NCBI RefSeq assembly: GCF_048320135.1
Contig: NZ_CP182947.1
Location: forward strand, 4,774,001 to 4,838,000
From: Ideonella_A sakaiensis_A
GTDB lineage: Bacteria; Pseudomonadota; Gammaproteobacteria; Burkholderiales; Burkholderiaceae_C
Reading direction: 5' to 3'
DNA: 64,000 bases
In this document: piece after piece, positions 53,617 to 61,492 of the stretch
How positions within the stretch are numbered: the first letter of the stretch is position 1
Layout of the letters: each line of letters starts with the position of its first letter
The notes under the pieces: model-generated
What the model was told of the DNA's origin: nothing
Databases searched by the model: none
Seen by the model: the letters and a program-made list of their open reading frames with translations, nothing else
Made by a program: the position numbers and the translations under genes

Positions 53617-55581
53617 ATGACAGAACACAAGATCTACCCCCCGCCGGCTGAGTTGGCTGCGTCGGCGCATGTGTCAGGCATGGAGGCCTACAACAAGCTG
53701 TGCGCCGAGGCAGACGCGGACTACGAAGGCTACTGGGCGCGGCTGGCGCGCGAATTCGTCAGCTGGAAGAAGCCGTTCGAGCAGGTGCTCGACAGCAGCA
53801 ACGCGCCTTTCTTCAAATGGTTTGCCGACGGCAAGCTCAATGTCTCGTACAACTGCCTCGACCGCCAGGTCGAGGCCGGCCTCGGCGACAAGACCGCGAT
53901 CATCTTCGAAGCCGACGACGGCAAGGTCACGCGCGTCAGCTACAAGGACCTGCTGGCCCGCACCGCGCGGATGGCCAATGCGCTGAAGGAATGCGGTGTC
54001 AAGAAGGGCGACCGGGTCGTCATCTACATCTCGATGTCGATCGAGGGCATCGTCGCGATGCAGGCCTGCGCCCGCATCGGCGCGACCCATTCGGTCGTCT
54101 TCGGCGGTTTTTCGGCGCAAAGCCTGCGTGATCGCATCGAAGGTGCCGGCGCGGTGATGGTGATCACCGCCGACGAGCAGTTGCGCGGCGGCAAGAAGCT
54201 GCCGCTGAAGGCGATCGTCGACGAGGCGCTCGGCATGGGCGGCTGCGATTCGGTGAAAAACGTCGTCGTCTACAAGCGCACCGGCGGCGATATCGCGTGG
54301 AACGACGACCGCGACCGCTGGATGCACGAGCTGACCGCGGCGGCGTCGGACAGCTGCGAGCCGGAGTGGGTCGAGGCCGAACATCCGCTGTTCCTGCTCT
54401 ACACGTCGGGCTCGACCGGCAAGCCGAAGGGCGTGCAGCACTCGAGCGGCGGCTATCTGCTGCATGCGGCGCTGACGACGAAGTGGACCTTCGACCTGAA
54501 ACCCGACGACATCTTCTGGTGCACCGCCGATATCGGCTGGGTCACCGGCCACACCTACATTGCTTATGGGCCGCTGGCACTGGGCGCCACCGAAATCGTC
54601 TTCGAAGGGGTGCCGACCTATCCGGACGCCGGACGCTTCTGGAAGATGGTCGAGGCACACCGCTGCACGGTGTTCTATACCGCGCCGACAGCCATCCGCT
54701 CGCTGATCAAGGCGGCCGAGAGCAACGAGGCGGTGCATCCGAAAAACTACGACCTCGGCTCGCTGCGCATCCTCGGTTCGGTCGGTGAGCCGATCAATCC
54801 GGCCGCCTGGGAGTGGTACCACAAGAATATCGGCGGCGGACGCTGCCCGATCGTCGACACCTTCTGGCAGACAGAGACCGGCGGCCACATGATCACGCCG
54901 CTGCCGGGCGCCACGCCGCTGGTGCCGGGCTCGTGCACGCTGCCGTTCCCCGGCATCATGGCCGCGGTGGTCGACGAGACCGGCAAGGACGTGCCGAACG
55001 GGCAGGGCGGCATCCTGGTCGTGAAGAAGCCGTGGCCGAGCATGATCCGCACGATCTGGGGCGACCCCGAGCGTTTCAAGACCAGCTACTACCCAGCCGA
55101 TTTCCAGGGTCGTTACTACCTCGCCGGCGACGGCGCGATCCGTGACGAAAAGACCGGTTATTTCACGATCACCGGCCGCATCGACGACGTGCTGAATGTT
55201 TCCGGGCACCGGATGGGAACGATGGAGATCGAGTCGGCACTCGTCAGCTGCACCGAGCTGGTCGCCGAGGCGGCGGTTGTCGGCCGGCCCGACGACACCA
55301 CCGGCGAAGCAATCTGCGCCTTCGTCGTGCTGAAGCGGCCACGGCCGACCGGCGACGAGGCCAAGCAGATTGCGAAGCAGTTGCGCGACTGGGTCGGCCG
55401 CGAGATCGGTCCGATTGCCAAGCCGAAGGACATCCGGTTTGGTGACAACCTGCCGAAGACCCGATCCGGCAAGATCATGCGACGCTTGTTGCGTTCGGTT
55501 GCAAAGAATGAGCCGGTGACGCAGGACACCAGCACGCTCGAGAATCCGGCAATCCTCGAGCAGCTCGGGCAGGCGTATTAG
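53617..55581 (+). CDS. acs: Acetyl-CoA synthetase
   Basis: This 654-residue AMP-forming acetate--CoA ligase makes acetyl-CoA from acetate, ATP and CoA. The adenylation P-loop is YTSGSTGKPKGVQHSSGG; the acetate pocket region is DIFWCTADIGWVTGHTYIAY; the core motif is TFWQTETGGHMITP. The catalytic Lys is Lys619 in PKTRSGKIMRR, the residue acetylated by Pat-type regulators and reactivated by CobB. AGGAGG precedes the ATG. It feeds the acetyl-CoA pool used by phaA 4 kb downstream. Confidence 0.97.
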   Translation: MTEHKIYPPPAELAASAHVSGMEAYNKLCAEADADYEGYWARLAREFVSWKKPFEQVLDSSNAPFFKWFADGKLNVSYNCLDRQVEAGLGDKTAIIFEADDGKVTRVSYKDLLARTARMANALKECGVKKGDRVVIYISMSIEGIVAMQACARIGATHSVVFGGFSAQSLRDRIEGAGAVMVITADEQLRGGKKLPLKAIVDEALGMGGCDSVKNVVVYKRTGGDIAWNDDRDRWMHELTAAASDSCEPEWVEAEHPLFLLYTSGSTGKPKGVQHSSGGYLLHAALTTKWTFDLKPDDIFWCTADIGWVTGHTYIAYGPLALGATEIVFEGVPTYPDAGRFWKMVEAHRCTVFYTAPTAIRSLIKAAESNEAVHPKNYDLGSLRILGSVGEPINPAAWEWYHKNIGGGRCPIVDTFWQTETGGHMITPLPGATPLVPGSCTLPFPGIMAAVVDETGKDVPNGQGGILVVKKPWPSMIRTIWGDPERFKTSYYPADFQGRYYLAGDGAIRDEKTGYFTITGRIDDVLNVSGHRMGTMEIESALVSCTELVAEAAVVGRPDDTTGEAICAFVVLKRPRPTGDEAKQIAKQLRDWVGREIGPIAKPKDIRFGDNLPKTRSGKIMRRLLRSVAKNEPVTQDTSTLENPAILEQLGQAY

Positions 55582-55607
55582 GCCCCCCCAGGGGGGCCGA
55601 GCCCGGA

Positions 55608-55634
55608 CACAAAAGGTCCGGTAGACCTTTTGTG
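55608..55634 (+). terminator. Stem-loop downstream of acs
   Basis: CACAAAAGGTC (55608-55618), a 5 nt loop and GACCTTTTGTG (55624-55634) form a perfect 11 bp stem, 26 nt after the acs stop. It is preceded by a GGCCCCCCC/GGGGGGCC pair at 55581-55598. The T-run is inside the stem, so it may be a 3' stabiliser rather than a strict terminator. Confidence 0.5.
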
Positions 55635-55756
55635 CCTGGTGAGGGGCCGCTGTGCTCGGCGCGGCCTGCAAGGCACGCCAGTGGCCCGGCGGAGCATGAT
55701 CCACGGCGTCTGCTTGATCTACGGCGCTGCACAGCGAAGCTCCCGCAGGCGAACAA

Positions 55757-55783
55757 CAAAAAGCCCCGCGAGCGGGGCCTTTT
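55757..55783 (-). terminator. Bidirectional terminator between acs and the cytochrome c gene
   Basis: GCCCC (55763-55767) pairs with GGGGC (55774-55778), extendable by a further pair on the inner side. It is flanked by AAAAA on the left and TTTT on the right. On the minus strand the stem is followed by TTTTTGTTG, terminating the cytochrome gene 20 nt after its stop; on the plus strand CTTTTGC could end acs transcripts. Confidence 0.8.
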
Positions 55784-55802
55784 GCTTCAGGGAGTGAAGC
55801 GC

Positions 55803-56117
55803 TTATTTGACCGTCAGGATCCAGCGCACCAGGTCTTTTGCCTCGGCATCGCTGACTTGCGGATTGGCCGGCATCGGCACCGGGCCCCAGGTGCCCGAGC
55901 CACCCTTCAGGATCTTCTGCGACAACACATCGACCGCATCCTTCTGGGCGCCGTATTTCGATGCGATGTCCTTGAACGACGGGCCGACCAGCTTCTTGTC
56001 GGCAGCATGGCAGGCCATGCAGTTCTTCTTGCTCGCCAGCTCCTGGCTGGCGGACGCGGCGAGGGAGGCAGCGGCCAGCGCGCAGCCGACGACCGTCAGA
56101 CGGAGAACCGTTTTCAT
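55803..56117 (-). CDS. Periplasmic class I cytochrome c (c551/c552 type)
   Basis: This 104-residue precursor has a signal peptide of about 23 residues (MKTVLRLTVVGCALAAASLA..., ending ASA). The haem motif is Cys33-Met-Ala-Cys36-His37. The axial Met is probably Met82 in WGPVPMPANPQVSD. Size and GPSFKDIASKY are typical of c551/c552 electron carriers that serve cytochrome oxidases or nitrite reductase. No redox partner genes are adjacent. Confidence 0.94.
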   Translation of the reverse strand: MKTVLRLTVVGCALAAASLAASASQELASKKNCMACHAADKKLVGPSFKDIASKYGAQKDAVDVLSQKILKGGSGTWGPVPMPANPQVSDAEAKDLVRWILTVK

Positions 56118-56271
56118 GCAGCTTCTTCCTTCATTGAGAGCCCAGGGTTTGGGCTATATTGGTTCGTACAGAACCCTCAACGAATATTAACCGGATGCCG
56201 TTGACCCGCTGCCGGGTCGGGCCTTCGTACCTTTTGATACCGATCGACGCTGCGACGCGCAAAGGCTGGCC

Positions 56272-56514
56272 ATGTACCTCGTGATTCTCGGGCTGCTGCT
56301 GCTGACCCTGAAATGGATGGAAATCGGCACGGTGGCCGACTGGCCCTGGTATGGCGTGTTGTCGCCATTTGCCGGCGCGGTCGTATGGTGGGCCTGGGCC
56401 GATGCCACCGGCTACTACAAGCGGCGCGAGATGCGCAAGCTCGAGGAAAAACAGGCGAAGCGGCGCGAGCGCTCGATGGAGGCGCTCGGCACCGGCACCC
56501 GGCGCCGGCGATGA
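56272..56514 (+). CDS. Small Trp-rich membrane protein (TIGR04438)
   Basis: This 80-residue protein has two hydrophobic segments rich in Trp (MYLVILGLLLLTLKWMEIGT, WPWYGVLSPFAGAVVWWAWA). A strongly basic helical tail (YYKRREMRKLEEKQAKRRER) follows. The layout matches the TIGR04438 small Trp-rich protein of Burkholderiales; function unknown. Its stop overlaps the pgeF start (ATGA), indicating coupling. Confidence 0.88.
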   Translation: MYLVILGLLLLTLKWMEIGTVADWPWYGVLSPFAGAVVWWAWADATGYYKRREMRKLEEKQAKRRERSMEALGTGTRRRR

Positions 56515-57287
56515 GATCGGCACCCGCCGACGACTGGCTGCGCCCGCAGTGGCAGCAGGCCGGCGTCGACGCATTGATGACCAGCCGCAACGGCGGCGTC
56601 GGCAAACCGCCGTTTGACAGCTTCAATCTGCGCCGCGGCATCGGTGACGACGATGACGGCGCGGTCGCCGCCAACCTGCAAACGCTGCGCGCCTTGATGC
56701 CGGCCGAGCCGGTCTGGCTCGACCAGGTGCACGGCAACCGGGTCGTGAGGCTGACCGCCGCCGACGCTCAGCCGGGCCGGGCTCAGCCGCAGGCCGATGC
56801 AAGCGTCTGCACCGAGCCTGGCATTGCCTGCGTGGTTCAGGTGGCCGATTGCCTGCCGGTGCTGATGGCCGCTGGCGGCCGCGGGGTTGCCGCTGCCCAT
56901 GCCGGATGGCGCGGCCTTGCCGGCGGCGTGCTCGAGGCGACGATAACGGCCTTGTGTGAGGCAGCCGACTGCCGGCCTGGCGACATCGAAGCCTGGCTTG
57001 GCGCCTGCATCGGCCCACAGCAGTTCGAGGTCGGCGCTGATGTGCTGGCCGCATTCGGCGCCGATGCGGAAGACCGGCGAGGCCGTTTCCGGCCGCGCGG
57101 CCCCGCCGCCCCAGGCAAATGGCTGGCCGACCTGCCGGGCCTGGCCGAAGACAGGTTGCGCGCTGCCGGCGTCGGCCGGATCAGCAGTGCGGGCCTGTGC
57201 ACCGTCGAGTCATCTTCACGTTTCTTTTCCTACCGGCGCGACCGCGTCACCGGACGGATGGCCGCCGGCATCTGGCTCACCGGCTGA
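56511..57287 (+). CDS. pgeF: Peptidoglycan editing factor / purine nucleoside phosphorylase YfiH (LACC1-like)
   Basis: This is a 258-residue polyphenol-oxidase-fold enzyme. The metal-binding catalytic trio is visible: His in LDQVHGNRV, Cys in VADCLPVLM and His in AAHAGWRGLAGG. GACIGPQQFEVG and SRFFSYRRDRVTGRMAAGIW are family signatures. Homologues cleave adenosine and inosine phosphorolytically; E. coli YfiH corrects mis-incorporated L-Ser in peptidoglycan precursors. The 3' end overlaps the convergent gene at 57216 by 72 bp. Confidence 0.93.
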   Translation: MRSAPADDWLRPQWQQAGVDALMTSRNGGVGKPPFDSFNLRRGIGDDDDGAVAANLQTLRALMPAEPVWLDQVHGNRVVRLTAADAQPGRAQPQADASVCTEPGIACVVQVADCLPVLMAAGGRGVAAAHAGWRGLAGGVLEATITALCEAADCRPGDIEAWLGACIGPQQFEVGADVLAAFGADAEDRRGRFRPRGPAAPGKWLADLPGLAEDRLRAAGVGRISSAGLCTVESSSRFFSYRRDRVTGRMAAGIWLTG

Positions 57288-57488
57288 ACTGTCCACGGCA
57301 GCTTCGCGCTTGCGCCGGGCGCGGGCGCGCATCGGGGTACCCATCAGGTACATCAGCAGCGAGACTGGCAGCACGCCATAGAGGACAATCGTCACCAGCG
57401 CACCCAGCCAGGTGCCCGACGGGCTCGCCAGTTCTGCGGCCGCCATCATCATGACGACATAGATCCAACCGATGGCCACCAAATACAT
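57216..57488 (-). CDS. Small membrane protein of unknown function
   Basis: This 90-residue protein has two helices (MYLVAIGWIYVVMMMAAAEL, LVTIVLYGVLPVSLLMYLMG) and a basic-then-polar tail (RARARRKREAAVD). The start MYLVAIGWIYVVMM is chosen; the frame could extend 14 codons upstream. It overlaps the end of pgeF antisense by 72 bp. The two hydrophobic segments and positive-inside tail argue that it is real. Divergent from phaC. Confidence 0.65.
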   Translation of the reverse strand: MYLVAIGWIYVVMMMAAAELASPSGTWLGALVTIVLYGVLPVSLLMYLMGTPMRARARRKREAAVDSSAGEPDAGGHPSGDAVAPVGKET

Positions 57489-57607
57489 GCCGTATCCTGT
57501 AACGTGAGCATTGCGCAATCGCAGACCCATCGTACGCAGGTTTGCCGTCCGTCGCGGGCGGCGTGGCCGATGACCTCAGGGTTTGCACCAGGGAAACGAG
57601 GAAGCAG

Positions 57608-59308
57608 ATGACAGACAAGGCCCCTTCGCTTGCTGCAGCCATGCCGGACGTCGAAAAGACGAGCAAGGCATTTGCCGACCTGATGAAGTCGGTGGAAGGT
57701 TTCAATGTGCCGCTGCCGGTACTCGGTGAAATCCAGGCCGACTATCTGAAACAGGCGACAGAACTGTGGAACCGCTCCCTGTCCAGCCTCCAGGGCGGCG
57801 GCGACGCCGGCGCGGTGTCGCTGAAGGATCGCCGTTTCTCGGCACCTGCGTGGAACGAAAACCCGCAGGCCGCGTTCACCGCGCAGATGTACCTGCTGAA
57901 TGCGCGCACGTTGTTGCAGATGGCTGACGAGGTGCAGGGCGACCAGAAGACGCGCGAACGGATCCGCTTCGCCGTGTCGCAATGGGTCGATGCCGCCGCG
58001 CCGAGCAACTACCTCGCGCTCAATCCCGAGGCCCTGCGCCGCGCGATCGACAGCAAGGGCGAAAGCCTGGCCAACGGCGTGCAGCAGCTGCTGCACGACA
58101 TCCGCCAGGGTCATGTCTCGCAGACCGACGAGTCGGTATTCGAGGTCGGCCGCAATGTCGCGACCAGCGAAGGCTCGGTGGTGTTCGAGAACGAGCTGTT
58201 CCAGCTGATCGAATACAAGCCGCTGACGCCGCAGGTGCACGAGACGCCGATGCTGTTCGTGCCGCCGTGCATCAACAAGTTCTACATCCTCGACCTGCAG
58301 CCGGAGAACTCGCTGATCCGCTACACGGTCGAGCAGGGGCATCGGCTGTTCGTCGTCAGCTGGCGCAATGCCGACAAGAGCATGTCCGACGTGACCTGGG
58401 ACCAGTACATCGAGGACGCAGCGATCAAGGCGATCGACGTGGTCCGCGAGATCAGCGGTTCGAAGAAGGTCAATACGCTCGGCTTCTGCGTTGGCGGCAC
58501 GATCCTGTCGACCGCGCTGGCGGTGCTCGCGGCGCGTGGCGAACAGCCGGCTGCCAGCGTCACCCTGCTGACCACGCTGCTCGATTTCAGCAGCACCGGC
58601 ATCCTCGACATCTTCATCGACGAGGCGATGGTGCAGATGCGCGAGATGACGCTCGGCCCTGCCAGCCCGGCCGGCGGTGGTCTGCTGAAGGGCAAGGAGC
58701 TGGCGTCGACCTTCAGTTTCCTGCGTCCGAACGAACTGGTCTGGAACTATGTCGTCGGCAACTACCTGAAGGGCGAGACGCCGCCGGCGTTCGACCTGCT
58801 GTACTGGAACAGCGACAGCACGAATCTGCCGGGGCCGATGTACTGCTGGTACCTGCGCAACACCTACCTCGAGAACAAGCTCGGCAAGCCGGGCGAGACG
58901 GTGGTCTGCGGCGAGTCGGTCGATCTCGGCAAGATCGCATCGCCGGCCTATGTCTATGCCTCGCGCGAAGACCACATCGTGCCGTGGCAGAGTGCCTACC
59001 GCTCGACGCAGATCCTGAAGGGCAAGACACGCTTCGTGATGGGTGCGTCAGGCCACATCGCCGGCGTCATCAACCCGCCGAAGAAGGGCAAGCGAAGCCA
59101 CTGGATCGGCAAGAGCGCCGCGTTGCCAGCGGATCCGGAGAAGTGGCTGGAGAGCGCCATCGAGAAGCCCGGCAGCTGGTGGACCGACTGGGCCGAATGG
59201 CTGCAAGGCCATGCCGGCAAGTCGATTCCGGCGCCGAAGACGCCGGGCAACCGACAATACAAACCGATCGAGCCGGCTCCTGGCCGGTATGTCAAGCAGA
59301 AGGCCTGA
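57608..59308 (+). CDS. phaC: Poly(3-hydroxyalkanoate) synthase, class I
   Basis: This 566-residue enzyme polymerises 3-hydroxybutyryl-CoA into PHB granules. The catalytic triad is Cys294 (lipase-box-like GFCVGG), Asp455 (SREDHIVPW) and His483 (MGASGHIAGV). These are offset by exactly 25 from Cys319/Asp480/His508 of the Cupriavidus necator enzyme, so the core is collinear with a shorter N-terminus. The start MTDKAPSLAAAMPDVEKTS is chosen; the frame is open upstream. First gene of phaC-phaA-phaB. Confidence 0.97.
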   Translation: MTDKAPSLAAAMPDVEKTSKAFADLMKSVEGFNVPLPVLGEIQADYLKQATELWNRSLSSLQGGGDAGAVSLKDRRFSAPAWNENPQAAFTAQMYLLNARTLLQMADEVQGDQKTRERIRFAVSQWVDAAAPSNYLALNPEALRRAIDSKGESLANGVQQLLHDIRQGHVSQTDESVFEVGRNVATSEGSVVFENELFQLIEYKPLTPQVHETPMLFVPPCINKFYILDLQPENSLIRYTVEQGHRLFVVSWRNADKSMSDVTWDQYIEDAAIKAIDVVREISGSKKVNTLGFCVGGTILSTALAVLAARGEQPAASVTLLTTLLDFSSTGILDIFIDEAMVQMREMTLGPASPAGGGLLKGKELASTFSFLRPNELVWNYVVGNYLKGETPPAFDLLYWNSDSTNLPGPMYCWYLRNTYLENKLGKPGETVVCGESVDLGKIASPAYVYASREDHIVPWQSAYRSTQILKGKTRFVMGASGHIAGVINPPKKGKRSHWIGKSAALPADPEKWLESAIEKPGSWWTDWAEWLQGHAGKSIPAPKTPGNRQYKPIEPAPGRYVKQKA

Positions 59309-59356
59309 TTCGCCGGCCAGATCCCGCAAGTGCGAAATTAGCAAAAGGAGAGTTCC

Positions 59357-60535
59357 ATGTCCGATATCGTGATCGTCGCCGCCACCCGCACCGCAGTCGG
59401 CAAGTTCGGCGGCAGCCTGGCCAAGATTCCCGCACCCGAGCTCGGCGCTGCGGTGGTAGCCGAACTGCTGAAGCGCAGCGGCGTCAGTGGCGAGCAGATC
59501 GGCGAGGTCATCCTCGGCCAGGTGCTGCAGGCCGGTGTCGGCCAGAACCCGGCCCGCCAGGCAGTGATCAAGGGTGGTTTGCCGCAAGGCGTGCCGGCAC
59601 TGACGATCAATGCCGTCTGCGGCTCCGGCCTGAAGGCAGTGATGCTCGCCGCGCAGGCGATCCGCGATGGCGACAGCGAGATCATCATCGCCGGCGGCCA
59701 GGAGAGCATGAGCATGAGCCCGCACGTGCTGATGGGCTCGCGCGACGGCCAGCGCATGGGCGACTGGAAGATGATCGACACGATGATCAACGACGGCCTG
59801 CTCGACGTCTACAACCGCTATCACATGGGCATCACCGCCGAAAACGTCGCGAAGAAATACGGCATCACCCGCGGCGACCAGGACGGCATGGCGTTGGCCT
59901 CGCAGCAGAAGGCCGCGGCCGCGCAGGACGCCGGCAAGTTCAAGGACGAAATCGTTCCGTTCAGCATCCCGCAGCGCAAGGGCGACCCGGTCGTCTTCTC
60001 GGCCGACGAGTTCATCAACCGCAAGACCAGCCAGGAAGGCCTGAGCGGCCTGCGCCCGGCCTTCGACAAGGAAGGCAGCGTGACCGCCGGCAATGCGTCG
60101 GGCCTGAACGACGGTGCCGCCGCGGTGATGGTGATGACCGCGAAGAAGGCCGAGTCGCTCGGCCTGAAGCCGATGGCGCGCATCGCCAGCTATGCGACGA
60201 CCGCGCTCGACCCGGCCTTCATGGGCATGGGCCCGGTCACCGCGTCGCAGCGCGCGCTGCAGCGCGCCGGCTGGAAGGCCGCCGACCTCGACCTGATGGA
60301 AATCAACGAGGCCTTTGCCGCGCAGGCCTGTGCGGTCAACAAGGAAATGGGCTGGGATACCTCGAAGATCAACGTCAACGGCGGCGCGATCGCGATCGGC
60401 CACCCGATCGGCGCATCCGGCTGCCGCATCCTGGTCTCGTTGTTGCATGAGATGCAGCGCCGCGACGCGAAGAAGGGCCTGGCCTCGCTGTGCATCGGCG
60501 GCGGCATGGGTGTCGCATTGGCCGTCGAACGCTGA
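59357..60535 (+). CDS. phaA: Acetyl-CoA acetyltransferase (beta-ketothiolase)
   Basis: This 392-residue thiolase condenses two acetyl-CoA to acetoacetyl-CoA. Cys88 (NAVCGSGLKAV) is acylated; His in GHPIGASGCRILV and Cys in LCIGGGMGVALAVER complete the active site. Length and motifs match biosynthetic PhaA. AAAGGAG precedes the ATG. 48 bp after phaC. Confidence 0.97.
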   Translation: MSDIVIVAATRTAVGKFGGSLAKIPAPELGAAVVAELLKRSGVSGEQIGEVILGQVLQAGVGQNPARQAVIKGGLPQGVPALTINAVCGSGLKAVMLAAQAIRDGDSEIIIAGGQESMSMSPHVLMGSRDGQRMGDWKMIDTMINDGLLDVYNRYHMGITAENVAKKYGITRGDQDGMALASQQKAAAAQDAGKFKDEIVPFSIPQRKGDPVVFSADEFINRKTSQEGLSGLRPAFDKEGSVTAGNASGLNDGAAAVMVMTAKKAESLGLKPMARIASYATTALDPAFMGMGPVTASQRALQRAGWKAADLDLMEINEAFAAQACAVNKEMGWDTSKINVNGGAIAIGHPIGASGCRILVSLLHEMQRRDAKKGLASLCIGGGMGVALAVER

Positions 60536-60600
60536 ACGACGTCTTTTCCCTCGGCTGACGGCGCGCATCAGCGCGCCAGGCCGCAGCGGAGACCCAATCA

Positions 60601-60636
60601 GCGGACGCCATTGGCCGGAAGGCGGATGGCGTCCGC
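60601..60636 (+). promoter_or_regulatory. Stem-loop between phaA and phaB
   Basis: GCGGACGCCAT (60601-60611) and ATGGCGTCCGC (60626-60636) form a perfect 11 bp stem with a 14 nt loop, followed by ATGCTTTTTGC. It resembles a weak terminator or RNA-stability element 30 nt before the phaB start and could set phaB expression below phaCA. Confidence 0.6.
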
Positions 60637-60665
60637 ATGCTTTTTGCATCGATCCGGAGCAATTC

Positions 60666-61403
60666 ATGACGAAGAAGTTGGCCTATGTCACCGGCGGTAT
60701 GGGCGGCATCGGCACCGCGATGTGCCAGCGCCTGCACCAGGATGGTTTCAAGGTCATCGCTGGTTGCGGCCCGAGCCGTGACCACGAGAAATGGCTCGGC
60801 GAGCAGGCCGCCCAGGGGTACCAGTTCATCGTCTCGGTCGGCAATGTCGGCGACTGGGATTCGACGGTGGCCGCATTCGAGAAGGTGAAGGCCGAACACG
60901 GCCCGGTCGACGTGCTGGTCAACAACGCCGGCATCACCCGCGACGGCATGTTCCGCAAGATGAGCCGCAGCGACTGGCACGAGGTCATCGAAACCAACCT
61001 GACCAGCCTGTTCAATGTCACCAAGCAGGTGATCGACGACATGTGCGACCGCGGCTGGGGCCGCATCATCAACATCAGTTCGGTCAACGGCGAAAAGGGC
61101 CAGTTCGGCCAGACCAACTATTCGGCTGCAAAAGCCGGCATGCACGGCTTCACGATGGCGCTGGCCCAGGAAGTCGCGAACAAGGGCGTGACCGTCAACA
61201 CCGTCAGCCCCGGCTATATCGCGACCGACATGGTGAAGGCGATCCGCCAGGACGTGCTCGACAAGATCGTCGCCGGCATCCCGGTCAAGCGCCTCGGCAC
61301 GCCGCAGGACATCGCCTCGATGGTCTCGTGGCTCGCCTCCGAAGAATCCGGCTTTGCCACCGGCGCCGATTTTTCGGTGAATGGTGGGCTGCACATGGGT
61401 TAG
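60666..61403 (+). CDS. phaB: Acetoacetyl-CoA reductase (NADPH)
   Basis: This 245-residue short-chain dehydrogenase reduces acetoacetyl-CoA to (R)-3-hydroxybutyryl-CoA for PHB synthesis. The cofactor loop is VTGGMGGIGTAMC; NNAGITRDGMF is the structural NNAG motif. The catalytic Ser is in NISSVNGEKGQFG and the Tyr-x3-Lys is YSAAK. It starts MTKKLAYVTGG. No phaR repressor gene follows, unlike in many phaCAB-phaR clusters. Confidence 0.97.
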   Translation: MTKKLAYVTGGMGGIGTAMCQRLHQDGFKVIAGCGPSRDHEKWLGEQAAQGYQFIVSVGNVGDWDSTVAAFEKVKAEHGPVDVLVNNAGITRDGMFRKMSRSDWHEVIETNLTSLFNVTKQVIDDMCDRGWGRIINISSVNGEKGQFGQTNYSAAKAGMHGFTMALAQEVANKGVTVNTVSPGYIATDMVKAIRQDVLDKIVAGIPVKRLGTPQDIASMVSWLASEESGFATGADFSVNGGLHMG

Positions 61404-61418
61404 CGCCCGGACCTGAAT

Positions 61419-61492
61419 TTTGTGGGAGGGGCTTCAGCCCCGATTCAGGCTCGGGGCATGCGAAAAGATCGGGGCTGAAGCCCCTCCTACGG
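61419..61492. repeat. Inverted pair of REP sequences between phaB and selU
   Basis: TTTGTGGGAGGGGCTTCAGCCCCGATTC (61419-61446) and its near-inverse GATCGGGGCTGAAGCCCCTCC (61467-61487), extending to 61492, are separated by ~20 bp. They can fold into one large hairpin or two small ones. The core equals the REP at 39716 and 40344. The pair lies between convergent genes and probably terminates both; the right copy includes the selU stop codon. Confidence 0.85.

Noticed and set aside
57982..60450. 822-residue plus-strand frame spanning phaC and phaA
   Set aside because: Second-frame shadow; both true genes are conserved in the other frame with intact active sites.
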